This document shows, piece by piece, positions 16,469 to 23,956 of a DNA stretch of 42,609 bases. Numbering within the stretch: position 1 is the first letter of the stretch; every line of letters starts with the position of its first letter. The stretch comes from Clostridia bacterium (lineage in GTDB: Bacteria > Bacillota > Clostridia > Oscillospirales > Acutalibacteraceae): contig JAFQIG010000088.1 in assembly GCA_017397655.1 (NCBI GenBank), forward strand, positions 1-42,609, written 5' to 3'. The notes below the pieces were generated by a model that did no database searches, was not told the DNA's origin, and saw nothing but the letters and a program-made list of their open reading frames with translations. A program made the translations under genes and the position numbers.

Positions 16469-18031
16469 ATGAAAACATATGATGTAATTGTTATCGGTGC
16501 AGGTAACGGCGGACTTGCCGCTGCCGCGACTTGTGCCAGGGCAGGTCTTTCAACATTGCTTCTCGAAAGGCATAACATTCCCGGCGGATCTGCATCGTCA
16601 TTTGTCAGAGGCAGATTTGAATTTGAGCCGTCACTTCACGAGCTTGCGGGTATCGGAACTCCTGAAGATCCCGGTTCAATCGAACAGTTCTTTAACCGCA
16701 TTGAGGCAGAGGCTGACTGGCACAAGGATAATTCTACATTCCGTCTGATTGTTCCTGCAAAAGAGGGTGACACGGACACTTTTGTAAATGAAAACGGTGT
16801 TGAAGTTACCATTGATGCACGTATGCCTGTCGGATTTGAAAACTTCTCAAGAAAGCTTGATGAGATTGTTCCTGGCTCATACGAAAGTGCAATGAAGGCT
16901 TTTGATCTGTCTACACGTATGTTTAAAGCTTTTGATGCGATCGGGGATATGAGTGATCCTAAAAAGATTTTCAGTATTCTCGGCGAAGTTCCCGACTTTA
17001 TGCGTATGACGTCACATACATTGAATGAGGGTCTTGATGCTCTCGGTATGCCTAAGAAGGCTCAGGATATTTTCAGTACATATTGGTGCTATATGGGCTC
17101 ACCGGGCTCACGCTTTGACTTCCTTTACTATATGGCTGTTCTTCACAGCTATGTAAAGAGCGGCACGGGTATCCCGGACAAGCGCAGTCATGAAATGAGT
17201 CTTGCCATTGATAAGGTCATCCGTGACAACGGCGGTGACATCTGGTATAACTCTGAGGTTACACGTATTATTATGCAGGATGGTAAACCTGCAGGCGTTG
17301 TTATCAATGGTGAAAAGAAGGTATTCGGCAAGCGCTTCATCTGTAACTCTTATCCTTATGTTGCTTTCAGAGATCTCTTTAATATTGAAGATGTACCTGA
17401 AAAACAGCTTAAGATGCTTAACACTCGTGAGAACGCCGTTGCGTTGACTACGGTATACCTCGGTATGAACAAGACCAAGGAAGAGCTCGGTATCAAGGAT
17501 TATTCAGTATTTATTGCTCCCTGCTCTGATTCTGACGAACAGTTTTCGCTTGTTAATGACTATTTCAGCGGTTATTGTATTATTAACTGTCTTAACGAGA
17601 TTATACCTGATTGTACTCCGGAAGGCACCTGTCAGCTTTTCCTGACATCTATGACACACGGTGATGTTATGCGTGATATCAGGCCGCAGGATTATAAGAA
17701 ATTCAAGACAAAGGTTGCCAAGGATATGATTGAGACCTGTGAAAAGGCACTTAACATTTCCATTACTCCGTATATTGAAGAGATCGAGATTGCTCTTCCG
17801 CCTACTTTTTGTCGTTATCTTAACACGCCTCTCGGAACACCTTACGGTTATTTCCTTGACAAGTGGGACAGCATGATTCCCAGAACAATTCAGTATATGA
17901 AGGATCAGCCGTTTGATAACTTCCTTTTCTGCGGTGCAACTCAGGAACGTGGTGACGGCTACGGATGCGCATATCACACGGGCGAAAAGGCAGGAAATCT
18001 GACTGTTAAAGCATTTAAGGAGGGTAAATAA
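16469..18031 (+). CDS. CrtI/CrtISO-like NAD(P)/FAD-dependent oxidoreductase
   Basis: A 520-residue flavoprotein of the phytoene desaturase/carotenoid isomerase-like superfamily. The N-terminus has the dinucleotide motif VIVIGAGNGGLAAAA followed by LLLERHNIPGGSASSFVRG and FEFEPSLHELAGIG; the C-terminal FAD signature is FLFCGATQERGDGYGCAYHTGEKAGN. No carotenoid genes are nearby, so it is unlikely to act in carotenoid synthesis. It is followed two bases later by a flavin/2Fe-2S reductase, which suggests that the pair moves electrons from NAD(P)H to an unknown, probably lipid-like or unsaturated substrate. GGAGG precedes the ATG. Family confident, substrate unknown. Confidence 0.88.
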   Translation: MKTYDVIVIGAGNGGLAAAATCARAGLSTLLLERHNIPGGSASSFVRGRFEFEPSLHELAGIGTPEDPGSIEQFFNRIEAEADWHKDNSTFRLIVPAKEGDTDTFVNENGVEVTIDARMPVGFENFSRKLDEIVPGSYESAMKAFDLSTRMFKAFDAIGDMSDPKKIFSILGEVPDFMRMTSHTLNEGLDALGMPKKAQDIFSTYWCYMGSPGSRFDFLYYMAVLHSYVKSGTGIPDKRSHEMSLAIDKVIRDNGGDIWYNSEVTRIIMQDGKPAGVVINGEKKVFGKRFICNSYPYVAFRDLFNIEDVPEKQLKMLNTRENAVALTTVYLGMNKTKEELGIKDYSVFIAPCSDSDEQFSLVNDYFSGYCIINCLNEIIPDCTPEGTCQLFLTSMTHGDVMRDIRPQDYKKFKTKVAKDMIETCEKALNISITPYIEEIEIALPPTFCRYLNTPLGTPYGYFLDKWDSMIPRTIQYMKDQPFDNFLFCGATQERGDGYGCAYHTGEKAGNLTVKAFKEGK

Positions 18032-18033
18032 TT

Positions 18034-19236
18034 ATGGCAAGTACAATTAAATCATTAAAAGCGAAAAAGTTTTTACCTATGCTTTCTGACAGACAGAACA
18101 GATTTGAAAACGGAGCTTCAAAGCTTCCCAACTTCTCGGATCAGGCTTCTGTTATTGCAAAAGCTCTACATCCCAAGCGTCAGTATCTTACGGTTGAATC
18201 CGTTAAGGATATGGCGGAGGATTGCAAAAGCTATTCTCTTGTACCCGATCCCGAGAGAGGTACTCAGGAGCTTGCATACTTCGGTGCAGGTAAATATCTC
18301 ACGGTTTTTGAAACAATCGATGGTATGCCTGTAACACGCGCATACTCAATTTCTTCGTCTCCTAAAGATTCGCTTAACGGCAAATATGTTCTCACTATCA
18401 AGCTTGTAGATGGCGGACTTATGTCCAGATACATTTTTGACACTTGGAAAGAGGGCAGCAAGGTAGAAGTGTCCGCACCGTCGGGTAATTTTGAATATCA
18501 GCCCTTGCGCGATGCCTCAACTGTTGTTTGTCTTGCAGGAGGCAGCGGTATTACTCCCTTTATTTCGATGGCAAACGCTGTTGCTGACGGTGACGAGGAC
18601 TTCAATATGATCCTTCTTTACGGCAGCAGAAATTCCAAGAATATTCTTTTTAAAGATGAGCTTGATGAGCTTTGTAAAAAGTGTGACAAGATAAAGGTTG
18701 TTCTTGTTCTCAGCGAGGAAAAACGTGCAGCAAAAGGCACCGAAAAAGGTTTTATTACTGCAGAGCTGATTCAGAAATATGCTCCCGAAAACGAGCCGTA
18801 TTCAGTCTTTATCTGCGGTCCCCAGCAGATGTACGCATTTCTTGATGCTGAACTTAAAAGGCTGAATCTTGAAAAGAAATTTATCCGTCACGAAATGTTC
18901 GGTGAATTCCATAATCCTGCTTCACAGGCAGATTATCCCGAAGGTATTCCGGAAACGGTTAAAATTAAAGTCACAATTCAGGATCAGACATATACGGTAG
19001 AGGGTAGCTCGTCTGATTCCGTAATGCAGATTCTGGAAAAGAACAAGATTGCAGTACCTGCTCGTTGTCGCAGCGGTGAGTGCGGTTTCTGCCACTCAAG
19101 ACTTATTTCGGGCAAGGTATATGTACCGAAGGATCTTGAATACCGCCGTCTTGCTGATTATAAGTTCGGTTGTATCCATCCCTGCTGCTCCTTCCCGCTG
19201 ACTGATCTTGAGATCAATGTGCCTGTAGCAAAATAA
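18034..19236 (+). CDS. Flavodoxin-reductase-type FAD/NAD(P) and 2Fe-2S oxidoreductase
   Basis: A 400-residue electron-transfer protein. After a basic N-terminal region (1-45), the FAD domain has RAYSISSSP at 102-110, the NAD(P) domain has AGGSGITPF at 168-176 and CGPQQMY at 261-267, and a C-terminal plant-type ferredoxin domain (about 308-400) has Cys 345, 350 and 353 with a last ligand in CCSFP (384/385). Such proteins pass electrons from NAD(P)H through FAD to a 2Fe-2S cluster. AAGGAGGGTAAATA ahead of the ATG lies in the end of the preceding gene. It is the obvious redox partner of the CrtI-like flavoprotein. Confidence 0.93.
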   Translation: MASTIKSLKAKKFLPMLSDRQNRFENGASKLPNFSDQASVIAKALHPKRQYLTVESVKDMAEDCKSYSLVPDPERGTQELAYFGAGKYLTVFETIDGMPVTRAYSISSSPKDSLNGKYVLTIKLVDGGLMSRYIFDTWKEGSKVEVSAPSGNFEYQPLRDASTVVCLAGGSGITPFISMANAVADGDEDFNMILLYGSRNSKNILFKDELDELCKKCDKIKVVLVLSEEKRAAKGTEKGFITAELIQKYAPENEPYSVFICGPQQMYAFLDAELKRLNLEKKFIRHEMFGEFHNPASQADYPEGIPETVKIKVTIQDQTYTVEGSSSDSVMQILEKNKIAVPARCRSGECGFCHSRLISGKVYVPKDLEYRRLADYKFGCIHPCCSFPLTDLEINVPVAK

Positions 19237-19255
19237 AGATTGATTGGTGAATACT

Positions 19256-19897
19256 ATGTATACTAAGCATAAATGGGAAAGTGATGTCCACTATAACTTC
19301 GGATACGTTAAATATCTTCCTAAGGATTTTGACGAATCAAAGAAGTATCCGCTTGTATTCTTTTTGCACGGAGCAGGCGAGCGCGGCGATGATCTTGATG
19401 TTGCGATGAGACACGGATATATGAAGTACGTCAGAGAAGAGGGCAGGGAGTATCCGTTCATATTTGTAGCTCCGCAATGTCCTTTTGATAAATATTGGGG
19501 ATGCTATACTGAATCTCTTCTTGCATTTCTTGATTTTATTTGTGATACATTACCTGTTGATAAGGATCGTATTTATCTTACGGGACTCAGTATGGGCGGT
19601 ACGGGTACATGGATGCTTTCCATGGCTTCTCCCGACAAGTTTGCAGCGATCGCTCCGATCTGTGGCAGCGGAATATATTGGAATGCCGATTGCATCAAGC
19701 ATCTTCCCATATATATTTTCCACGGTGACTGTGACGATATAGTCCCGATTTCCGAAAGTATAAATATGCTCACTTCAATAAATAAACGCGGCGGCAATGC
19801 AAAGATGAAGATCTGTCACTCAGTAGGCCACAATTCATGGAACTGCGCTTACGGTGAAGATGAGCTTCTTAATTGGTTGCTTCAACAGCATAAATAA
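19256..19897 (+). CDS. Alpha/beta hydrolase (predicted esterase/peptidase)
   Basis: A 213-residue soluble hydrolase. FFLHGAGERGDDLD supplies the oxyanion-hole HG motif, GLSMGGTGTW is the nucleophile elbow with the catalytic serine, FHGDCDDIVP holds the Asp and GHNSW near the C-terminus the His. These are features of the COG4099/phospholipase-carboxylesterase-like group. GGTGA lies five bases before ATG 19256; the TTG at 19244 is less likely. It follows the reductase by 19 bases and ends at a terminator, so it is the third gene of this cluster and might release the substrate of the two redox enzymes. Confidence 0.88.
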   Translation: MYTKHKWESDVHYNFGYVKYLPKDFDESKKYPLVFFLHGAGERGDDLDVAMRHGYMKYVREEGREYPFIFVAPQCPFDKYWGCYTESLLAFLDFICDTLPVDKDRIYLTGLSMGGTGTWMLSMASPDKFAAIAPICGSGIYWNADCIKHLPIYIFHGDCDDIVPISESINMLTSINKRGGNAKMKICHSVGHNSWNCAYGEDELLNWLLQQHK

Positions 19898-19902
19898 ATT
19901 AT

Positions 19903-19937
19903 CGGAGATACTCTGCAAATGAGGGTATCTCCGTTTA
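19903..19937. terminator. Bidirectional terminator between convergent genes
   Basis: Nine-base stem CGGAGATAC/GTATCTCCG with a 13-base loop, then TTTAATT on the plus strand. It separates the hydrolase gene from the leftward TIGR04086 gene. Confidence 0.7.
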
Positions 19938-19938
19938 A

Positions 19939-20349
19939 TTAATATCTGATTTTTCGTTTGATGTTTACTGCGGTTATTCCGCCAAAAGCGGATGATATCA
20001 GTATTATTATTACTGCATACAAGAAATTTATGCTGACTGTGGCAGATATGGAAAGAGTCAGCACCATCAAAAGCAAGCAAAGAGGTATTCCTGACAGTAA
20101 ACCGTATAAAAGTCCGCTGATCTTCACTCTTCTGACAGCGATAAATCCTGTTACAAAACCCGATAAGCCTGCACAAATAAAAGACAGAGCTGTTATGAAA
20201 CCGCCGTTCAGATCTTTACTGAATATTAAAGCAGAGGCGGAAAAGAACAGAATAATCATTAATACACATCCGATTAATGATGAAACAATTACTTTTAAAA
20301 TAGCGGACGGTACGGAGTTTTTGCTTTCTCTGATAATGGCTTTTGGCAT
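19939..20349 (-). CDS. TIGR04086-family membrane protein (YrzE-like)
   Basis: A 136-residue protein with four hydrophobic helices (about 15-38, 48-70, 78-98, 105-125), matching the TIGR04086/YrzE family, which often sits beside yajC in Firmicutes. Function is not known. The ribosome binding site GAGGAGG lies in the 3' arm of a hairpin (20358-20393), so its translation or transcription may be attenuated. The gene follows yajC by about 60 bases on the same strand. Confidence 0.85.
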   Translation of the reverse strand: MPKAIIRESKNSVPSAILKVIVSSLIGCVLMIILFFSASALIFSKDLNGGFITALSFICAGLSGFVTGFIAVRRVKISGLLYGLLSGIPLCLLLMVLTLSISATVSINFLYAVIIILISSAFGGITAVNIKRKIRY

Positions 20350-20357
20350 AAAAAAAT

Positions 20358-20393
20358 CCTCCTCAGACTGTCATAATAAATAGTATGAGGAGG
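20358..20393 (-). promoter_or_regulatory. Hairpin masking the ribosome binding site of the TIGR04086 gene
   Basis: Perfect 8-base arms CCTCCTCA/TGAGGAGG. On the minus strand the second arm is the ribosome binding site of the next gene and is followed by ATTTTTTT, so the element could act as a terminator of yajC or as a translation block. Confidence 0.6.
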
Positions 20394-20412
20394 GAGAAAT
20401 ATTTATGACTTA

Positions 20413-20841
20413 TCAGTCGTCACGTTTTTTGCTCTTTTTTCTGCGTGCTTCGCTCTTTTCCTTCATTTCTTCCATCTTGGAAGCTTTTTCAAGTTCCTGA
20501 GCTTCTTTGGCAGCCTGTCTTTCGGCTTCAAGCTTTTCGTTAGCAGTATTATTTGTGCCGACGGACCAGCGAGTGATCTTGATCTTTGTTCTGTCAGCGC
20601 CCGTTTCGATTATAAGAGAATCATCCTTAACGGTGATTACTCTGCCGATAATGCCGCCGATAGTTGTGATCTCGTCACCGATCTGAACGTTGTCACGCAT
20701 TGCCTGTTCTTCTTTTTGTTTTTTCTTCTGCGGACGGATCATGAAAAAGTACATGATAACGAACATGGCAACAAGCATAATGATCATCGAATAGTTGCCT
20801 GCTCCGCCTGCCGCAGCTGCTGCGAGTGGTAAAAATGTCAT
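20413..20841 (-). CDS. yajC: Preprotein translocase accessory subunit YajC
   Basis: YajC is a small membrane subunit associated with SecDF in protein export. The 142-residue product has one N-terminal transmembrane helix (IIMLVAMFVIMYFFM) followed by IRPQKKKQKE, then the conserved core DNVQIGDEITTIGGIIGRVITVKDDSLIIETGADRTKIKITRWSV. A charged, alanine-rich Lys/Glu tail follows from about residue 105. ATG 20841 is chosen because GGAGG lies seven bases before it; the TTG five codons earlier overlaps that site. A promoter lies at 20871-20899. Confidence 0.95.
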   Translation of the reverse strand: MTFLPLAAAAAGGAGNYSMIIMLVAMFVIMYFFMIRPQKKKQKEEQAMRDNVQIGDEITTIGGIIGRVITVKDDSLIIETGADRTKIKITRWSVGTNNTANEKLEAERQAAKEAQELEKASKMEEMKEKSEARRKKSKKRDD

Positions 20842-20870
20842 CAGATTAACCTCCAAAAAATAATATAATG

Positions 20871-20899
20871 ATTATACATTAAAAACTGATAAAACGCAA
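20871..20899 (-). promoter_or_regulatory. Sigma-A promoter of yajC
   Basis: Read leftward, TTGCGT (20894-20899), 17-base spacer and TATAAT (20871-20876), about 30 bases upstream of the start codon. Confidence 0.7.
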
Positions 20900-20920
20900 T
20901 AGTAAATCAGAAATATTTGT

Positions 20921-21139
20921 TTAATCAATAGCGAAATCTTCTGCCGTAAAGGTCGGAAGTACTGCTTTTTCTTCGGGTGAACGCTTCAGCACATCGTAAA
21001 TAAACTTTTTACAGGATGAATCCGGAAGCATAACACCTTTTCTTTCACACAGAACCTTTTCGCCGTCAGCGGTAGTAATGCCGTTGACACAGTAAATGCA
21101 CTTCGGAGTAATTTTTTTATTGAGCAGTTTGTTTTTCAT
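20921..21139 (-). CDS. Small cysteine-containing protein of unknown function
   Basis: A 72-residue protein that I do not recognise. It holds CIYC near residue 14 and two further cysteines (LCERKG and SSCKKF), an arrangement that could bind zinc or another metal. No signal peptide. ATG 21139 is used because GAGG lies ten bases upstream; the TTG seven codons earlier overlaps it. It has its own promoter (21164-21192) and lies upstream of yajC on the same strand. Confidence 0.75.
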   Translation of the reverse strand: MKNKLLNKKITPKCIYCVNGITTADGEKVLCERKGVMLPDSSCKKFIYDVLKRSPEEKAVLPTFTAEDFAID

Positions 21140-21163
21140 AATACAAAACCTCGATTCCAAAAT

Positions 21164-21192
21164 ATTCTATCATAAACAGGATTAAATGGCAA
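21164..21192 (-). promoter_or_regulatory. Sigma-A promoter of the small cysteine protein
   Basis: Read leftward, TTGCCA (21187-21192), 17-base spacer and TAGAAT (21164-21169). Confidence 0.6.
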
Positions 21193-21221
21193 GATAAAAA
21201 TTGTAATCAGGAGATAATACG

Positions 21222-21755
21222 ATGCGACTGTTTATTGCAATATGTTTTGAAGATAATGTTAAGGATGCTTTAAAAAATCTTTCAGTCAGTTTGTCAGAAA
21301 TGTCATTACACGGCAACTTTACCCGTCGTGAAAATTTTCATCTGACTCTTCATTTTATCGGCGAAACTTCACGGGTCAGCGCGATTAAGCAGGCAATGGA
21401 CTGTGTGAATTTTACCCCGTTTAAACTTGATGCGGATAAATGCGGAAAGTTCAGAAGAGACGGCGGTGATATCTGGTGGGTCGGAATCGGTGAAAATCCG
21501 TCATTAAAGCGCCTTTATGCAGATCTGTGCAAATGCCTTATTAAACAAGGCTTCAAGGCGGATACAAGGGATTTTAAACCGCATCTTACGATCGGCAGAG
21601 AAGTTACGGTTGACGACAGTTTTGATAAATCGAAGCTTGACGTCAGAAAAGTGCCCGAATTTTCAGTTAATAAAATCTGTCTGATGAAATCAGAAAGAAT
21701 AAACGGAAAACTGACTTATACTTGCATATATGAAAAATACGGTGAAGATTTTTAA
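21222..21755 (+). CDS. thpR: RNA 2',3'-cyclic phosphodiesterase (LigT/ThpR)
   Basis: A 177-residue member of the 2H phosphoesterase family, which opens 2',3'-cyclic phosphates on RNA. Both catalytic HxT motifs are present: H40-L-T42 (FHLTLHFIG) and H121-L-T123 (KPHLTIGRE). Length is typical. AGGAG lies nine bases before the ATG. It is a single gene, divergent from the small cysteine protein and closed by a shared terminator at 21738. Confidence 0.94.
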   Translation: MRLFIAICFEDNVKDALKNLSVSLSEMSLHGNFTRRENFHLTLHFIGETSRVSAIKQAMDCVNFTPFKLDADKCGKFRRDGGDIWWVGIGENPSLKRLYADLCKCLIKQGFKADTRDFKPHLTIGREVTVDDSFDKSKLDVRKVPEFSVNKICLMKSERINGKLTYTCIYEKYGEDF

Positions 21756-21775
21756 CAAATCTTCACCGTATTTTT
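21738..21775. terminator. Strong bidirectional terminator
   Basis: At least 12 base pairs (TACGGTGAAGAT/ATCTTCACCGTA) with a 9-base loop and A/T runs on both sides. It overlaps the end of thpR and the end of the leftward glycosyltransferase gene. Confidence 0.9.
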
Positions 21776-22715
21776 ATTTAGGTTGAATATTAGTTTTGTC
21801 GATCAAAAAAACGGGTCTGTGCTTTACTTCAAGATAGATTCTTGAAAGATATTCACCGATAATGCCGAGGCTGATAAGGATGAGACCTCCGAGAACAAGA
21901 ATGGCACAGATTATTGACGGATATCCATTGACATCCGGACCCTTGATCAGCGTCTTTATGACGATATAAAGAGCGTACAGAATGCCGAGCAAACTGACGG
22001 CAGAGCCTGTAACCAACGATATTTTCAAGGGCACCGTCGAAAAGCCGATTATACCGTCAACAGCATATTTTAACAGGCTGAAAAAAGACCACTTTGTTTC
22101 GCCTGCGGCACGTTCTCTGTTTTCGTGATCAAACCAGAGAGTGTTAAAGCCAACCCAACTGAAAATTCCTTTTGAAAAGCGGTTATATTCGGGAAGGGAG
22201 ATTATGGAATCAACGACTTTTCTTCTCATAACACGAAAATCCTGTGCGCTCTCGGGAATATCAACCGAGCTCATCTTGTTGATAACGCTGTAAAAGAACT
22301 TTGAAAAGGCACTTTTGAATTTACTTTCGCCTTCTCGGTCAGTTCTTCGTGCAGCGGCAACATCGTATTCGGGATTGTTTTCGAGAGAAGAGAGCATCTC
22401 AAGAATCAGATCCGGAGAATGTTGCAAATCGGCATCAAGAATACAGACATAATCCGCTGTAGAGTACTTAAGTCCTGCAAGCATAGCAGCTTCTTTGCCG
22501 AAATTTCGTGAAAAGGAGATATACTTTACACGAGTGTCCTGTTTCGCCAGCTCTTCAATTACCGTAAAGGTGGAATCCTTGCTGCCGTCATTAATAAAAA
22601 TAAATGTAAAATCGAAGTCAGAGCGTTTCTCAGATACTGCGCATACCTCGGAATAAAACAGAGGGAGAACTTCGCTCTCGTTATAACAGGGAACAATCAA
22701 GTCTATAGTGTTCAT
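21774..22715 (-). CDS. Membrane glycosyltransferase, family 2 (GtrB/DPM1-like)
   Basis: A 313-residue enzyme that probably transfers a sugar from a nucleotide donor to a polyprenyl phosphate. The GT2 domain begins TIDLIVPCYNESEVLPLFY and carries CILDADLQHSPDLI with the metal-binding DAD motif; QDFRVMRR and two C-terminal membrane helices (about 230-255 and 270-295) complete the bactoprenol glucosyltransferase plan. Start at 22715, behind AAAGGTG; the ATG five codons earlier has no site. It is the last gene of the leftward cell-wall block, 22 bases after the S41 gene, so it may be cotranscribed with ftsEX. Confidence 0.92.
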   Translation of the reverse strand: MNTIDLIVPCYNESEVLPLFYSEVCAVSEKRSDFDFTFIFINDGSKDSTFTVIEELAKQDTRVKYISFSRNFGKEAAMLAGLKYSTADYVCILDADLQHSPDLILEMLSSLENNPEYDVAAARRTDREGESKFKSAFSKFFYSVINKMSSVDIPESAQDFRVMRRKVVDSIISLPEYNRFSKGIFSWVGFNTLWFDHENRERAAGETKWSFFSLLKYAVDGIIGFSTVPLKISLVTGSAVSLLGILYALYIVIKTLIKGPDVNGYPSIICAILVLGGLILISLGIIGEYLSRIYLEVKHRPVFLIDKTNIQPK

Positions 22716-22737
22716 AATTACACCTTTCATTTGGTTG

Positions 22738-23943
22738 TTATTCGGCTTGTAAAAGCGAAACTGCTTTTTGAAGCTGTGTATCCTCGGTTTCCTTCAGAAG
22801 CTCCGGTGAGGCAGCTTTGACCTCCTGTTTGACTTCGTAATCAGGGGTGAGCCCTTCGCCTTCAAACGGCTCGCTCTTATAAGGAATAATTTTTGCGGAT
22901 GTCAGCAGAACTGCACTGCCGTCTTTAAGAGTGAAAATCTGCTGTGCCGTGCCGTTTCCGACGGTTTTTATGCCGACGGTAAATGCTTTTTCAAAATCTT
23001 TAAGATCACAGGCAAAAAGTTCTGCGGGACCTGATGTTTTTTCGTTAATCAGCACGGCCATCGGGAGATTCAAGTTGTTGGACGTTGAGGGGAAAGAGTC
23101 GATGATCGTACCGTCACGACCCACAAGTTTTGCAAGAACTTCATTTTTGTCGCTGCAAATGGGGGTGATGGAATCAACGGTTTCAGCAGCATATTTTACG
23201 GTACCGTCGGAGGTATTGCGAAGGTCAAAGATGATTGCCGTCGCTCCGCTTTGCTGTAAGGAAGAGACAGCATCCGTCAACTGATCACGTGTATTGGCGT
23301 AGAAAGCCGTTATTCTGATATAACCGATACTACCGATCATTTTATGTGTTACGGAAGCGTAGCTGTAACCGATCGTAACATTAAAATCCAATTCGGTTTC
23401 TCCTCGTTTGCAGGTCAGTGAAACTGTAGAGAGTGCATCGCCGCTGAGCATTTTAAGGCGTTCCTCATAATTTGATGCGTTAATGGTTTCTCCTGCTATT
23501 TTAAGGATTATATCGTTTTCCTTGATACCCTTGACATTGGCGGAGGAGCCGGATGCGACCGAAGTGACAACCAGCTGTCCGGTAACATCGCTCCAGTTTG
23601 CAGTTATTCCTACGCCTGACGCTTTACCTTCAACTTTTTGTGCATACTCAACGTACTCGGATGCTGTCATAAATCTGTTAAATGAATCGCCAAGTCCGTT
23701 GATGTAACCTTTTGAAATGCTGTAATTAATCTCTTCGTTATTAATAGAACCGAAGTAATAATAGTTTTTGCGGATGAGCGCGTTGATATCATCAATGGCA
23801 GAATACATCTCGGCACGACCCGAAATATTAGATATCAGGCTGTTGTATATTGATTGTGAAAAGGTCATGGTTATTGCAAAGGTAGCAGCTATTGCAGCTA
23901 CTACCAGGGATAATGCAACGCCGAGTGAAATTTTTTTGCTCAT
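22738..23943 (-). CDS. S41-family C-terminal processing protease homologue, probably inactive
   Basis: A 401-residue secreted or membrane-anchored protein (N-terminal helix about 6-27) with the S41 architecture: helical N-region, PDZ domain (about 105-180) and a protease core. The expected serine block reads TSGPAE at 303-308, with Gly 305 at the usual serine position, and the Lys block (GKG) reads GNG with Asn 330; Gln 334 is kept. Both changes suggest loss of proteolysis, though Ser 304 might substitute. It follows three LytM hydrolases by about 14 bases and precedes the glycosyltransferase. It could be a PDZ scaffold for the FtsEX hydrolase system. Family assignment is firm; inactivity is inferred. 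Confidence 0.88.
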   Translation of the reverse strand: MSKKISLGVALSLVVAAIAATFAITMTFSQSIYNSLISNISGRAEMYSAIDDINALIRKNYYYFGSINNEEINYSISKGYINGLGDSFNRFMTASEYVEYAQKVEGKASGVGITANWSDVTGQLVVTSVASGSSANVKGIKENDIILKIAGETINASNYEERLKMLSGDALSTVSLTCKRGETELDFNVTIGYSYASVTHKMIGSIGYIRITAFYANTRDQLTDAVSSLQQSGATAIIFDLRNTSDGTVKYAAETVDSITPICSDKNEVLAKLVGRDGTIIDSFPSTSNNLNLPMAVLINEKTSGPAELFACDLKDFEKAFTVGIKTVGNGTAQQIFTLKDGSAVLLTSAKIIPYKSEPFEGEGLTPDYEVKQEVKAASPELLKETEDTQLQKAVSLLQAE

Positions 23944-23956
23944 TGATAAACCGCCT

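Noticed and set aside
16469-19236. Carotenoid biosynthesis cluster
   Set aside because: The flavoprotein is CrtI-like, but phytoene synthase and prenyltransferase genes are absent and the partner is a ferredoxin-type reductase.
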